A DNA stretch of 40,277 nt from DASWHR01 sp036398095 (GTDB taxonomy: Bacteria; Actinomycetota; AC-67), in assembly GCA_036398095.1 (NCBI GenBank), contig DASWHR010000080.1:1-40277 (forward strand). The letters are read 5' to 3'. A program made the translations under genes and the position numbers. The notes beneath the pieces are model-generated. The model made no database searches and was not told where the DNA came from. It saw nothing but the letters and a program-made list of their open reading frames with translations. How positions within the stretch are numbered: the stretch's first letter is position 1; every line of letters begins with the position of its first letter. Positions 40,055-40,277 of this stretch are shown one piece after another.

Positions 40055-40184
40055 CCTGCGAAATCGGACATTTCTTCCGCCGATCCCGGCGCGTTATCGC
40101 TCTGATTCGCATCCCAGGCAGGAGACCTGCGGCCTGGGGCCGAATATTTCACGGCAAAGGGGACCTAGGGATGGGGAGAGGACG
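40055..40184. other. Leader region with nested inverted repeat
   Basis: No gene. A hairpin-forming stretch near 40112-40138 has GCAGG-aga-CCTGC inside flanking CCAG/CTGG. Downstream is a purine-rich stretch ending in the GGGGAGAGG ribosome site of the next gene. It may be a structured 5' untranslated region, but no known riboswitch class is matched. Confidence 0.4.
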
Positions 40185-40277
40185 ATGAGGAAGAGCTTGA
40201 TCGTAGTGATGCTGGCCGTGCTCGCGATCTTCGGGGGTTCCGCGAACGCAGCCGACACCGTCGCGGCCGGCCACATC
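40185..40277 (+). CDS. Start of an exported protein, cut by the window edge
   Basis: 31 codons are visible. MRKSLIVVMLAVLAIFGGSANA is a textbook Sec signal peptide: two basic residues, a hydrophobic core and an A-N-A cleavage site before ADTVAAG. GGGGAGAGG sits 3 bases before the ATG. The mature protein lies outside the window, so no function can be given. Confidence 0.8.
   Translation, partial: MRKSLIVVMLAVLAIFGGSANAADTVAAGHI

Noticed and set aside
40080..40184. c-di-GMP (GEMM-I) riboswitch-like bases, CACGGCAAAGGG
   Set aside because: The second conserved block, GACGCAAAGCC with its receptor loop, is missing before the start codon, so the motif is not complete.
1..40277. CRISPR array, prophage genes, insertion sequence or transposase
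   Set aside because: No regularly spaced repeats, no phage structural genes and no transposase frame were seen on either strand.

Overview
The window looks like chromosome of a high-GC Gram-positive bacterium of the phylum Actinomycetota, probably an uncultured or deep-branching lineage. From memory of the Mycobacterium tuberculosis map, two blocks of minus-strand genes follow its order: pgsA2-DUF881-Sbp-DUF881-gcvH-garA-merR (Rv1822 to Rv1828) at 1-4295, and der-cmk-rluB-scpB-scpA-parA ... xerD-pyrG-mctB-steA-nadK-tlyA-HAD/GNAT-TPR (Rv1713 down to Rv1691) at 7624-29926. Codon use is strongly GC-biased, stop/start overlaps of the ATGA or GTGA type are frequent, and several promoters suggest leaderless transcripts.

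Layout. (1) 1-4295, minus: envelope/cell-cycle and glycine/2-oxoglutarate control genes, cut at the left edge by the start of a probable hypoxanthine phosphoribosyltransferase. (2) 4296-7623: a divergent promoter, a tRNA-Pro(GGG) and a visibly lower-GC islet holding a secreted beta-propeller/SGNH-hydrolase fusion and two small unrecognised ORFs. (3) 7624-15943, minus: ribosome GTPase Der, Cmk, the aromatic genes aroA-tyrA-aroH, RluB, condensin partners ScpB/ScpA, and a site-2-protease-like membrane protein whose zinc site is degraded. (4) 15987-20535, minus: a ribbon-helix-helix-like protein overlapped by a ParA with an unusually long reading frame, a DksA/TraR zinc-finger protein, XerD, alanine dehydrogenase and an orphan lipoprotein. 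(5) 20698-29926, mostly minus: CTP synthase, two glycosyltransferase-like proteins, MctB, SteA, NAD kinase, a TlyA-like methyltransferase lacking its S4 domain, a 44-residue protein, a divergent SCP2-like protein, a HAD-GNAT fusion and a TPR protein. recN is not in its usual place between steA and nadK. (6) 29991-40277, plus: a DUF1015 protein with a terminator folded around its stop codon; a branched-chain-amino-acid-type ABC transporter (lipoprotein receptor, LivH, a LivM-LivG fusion, a LivF with a lysine-rich tail) followed by a large secreted protein of unknown function; a VapBC-type toxin-antitoxin pair abutting a metallo-beta-lactamase-fold hydrolase; and the signal peptide of another exported protein at the right edge.

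Most of the minus-strand genes are housekeeping. Less ordinary are the secreted propeller-esterase islet beside the tRNA, the pseudo-site-2-protease, the S4-less TlyA, the parA/RHH overlapping frames with a GGGGCC repeat, the chain of mini-ORFs between cmk and der, and the modified Liv transporter with its secreted partner. The last is the best candidate for an undescribed system, but its function cannot be read from the sequence.
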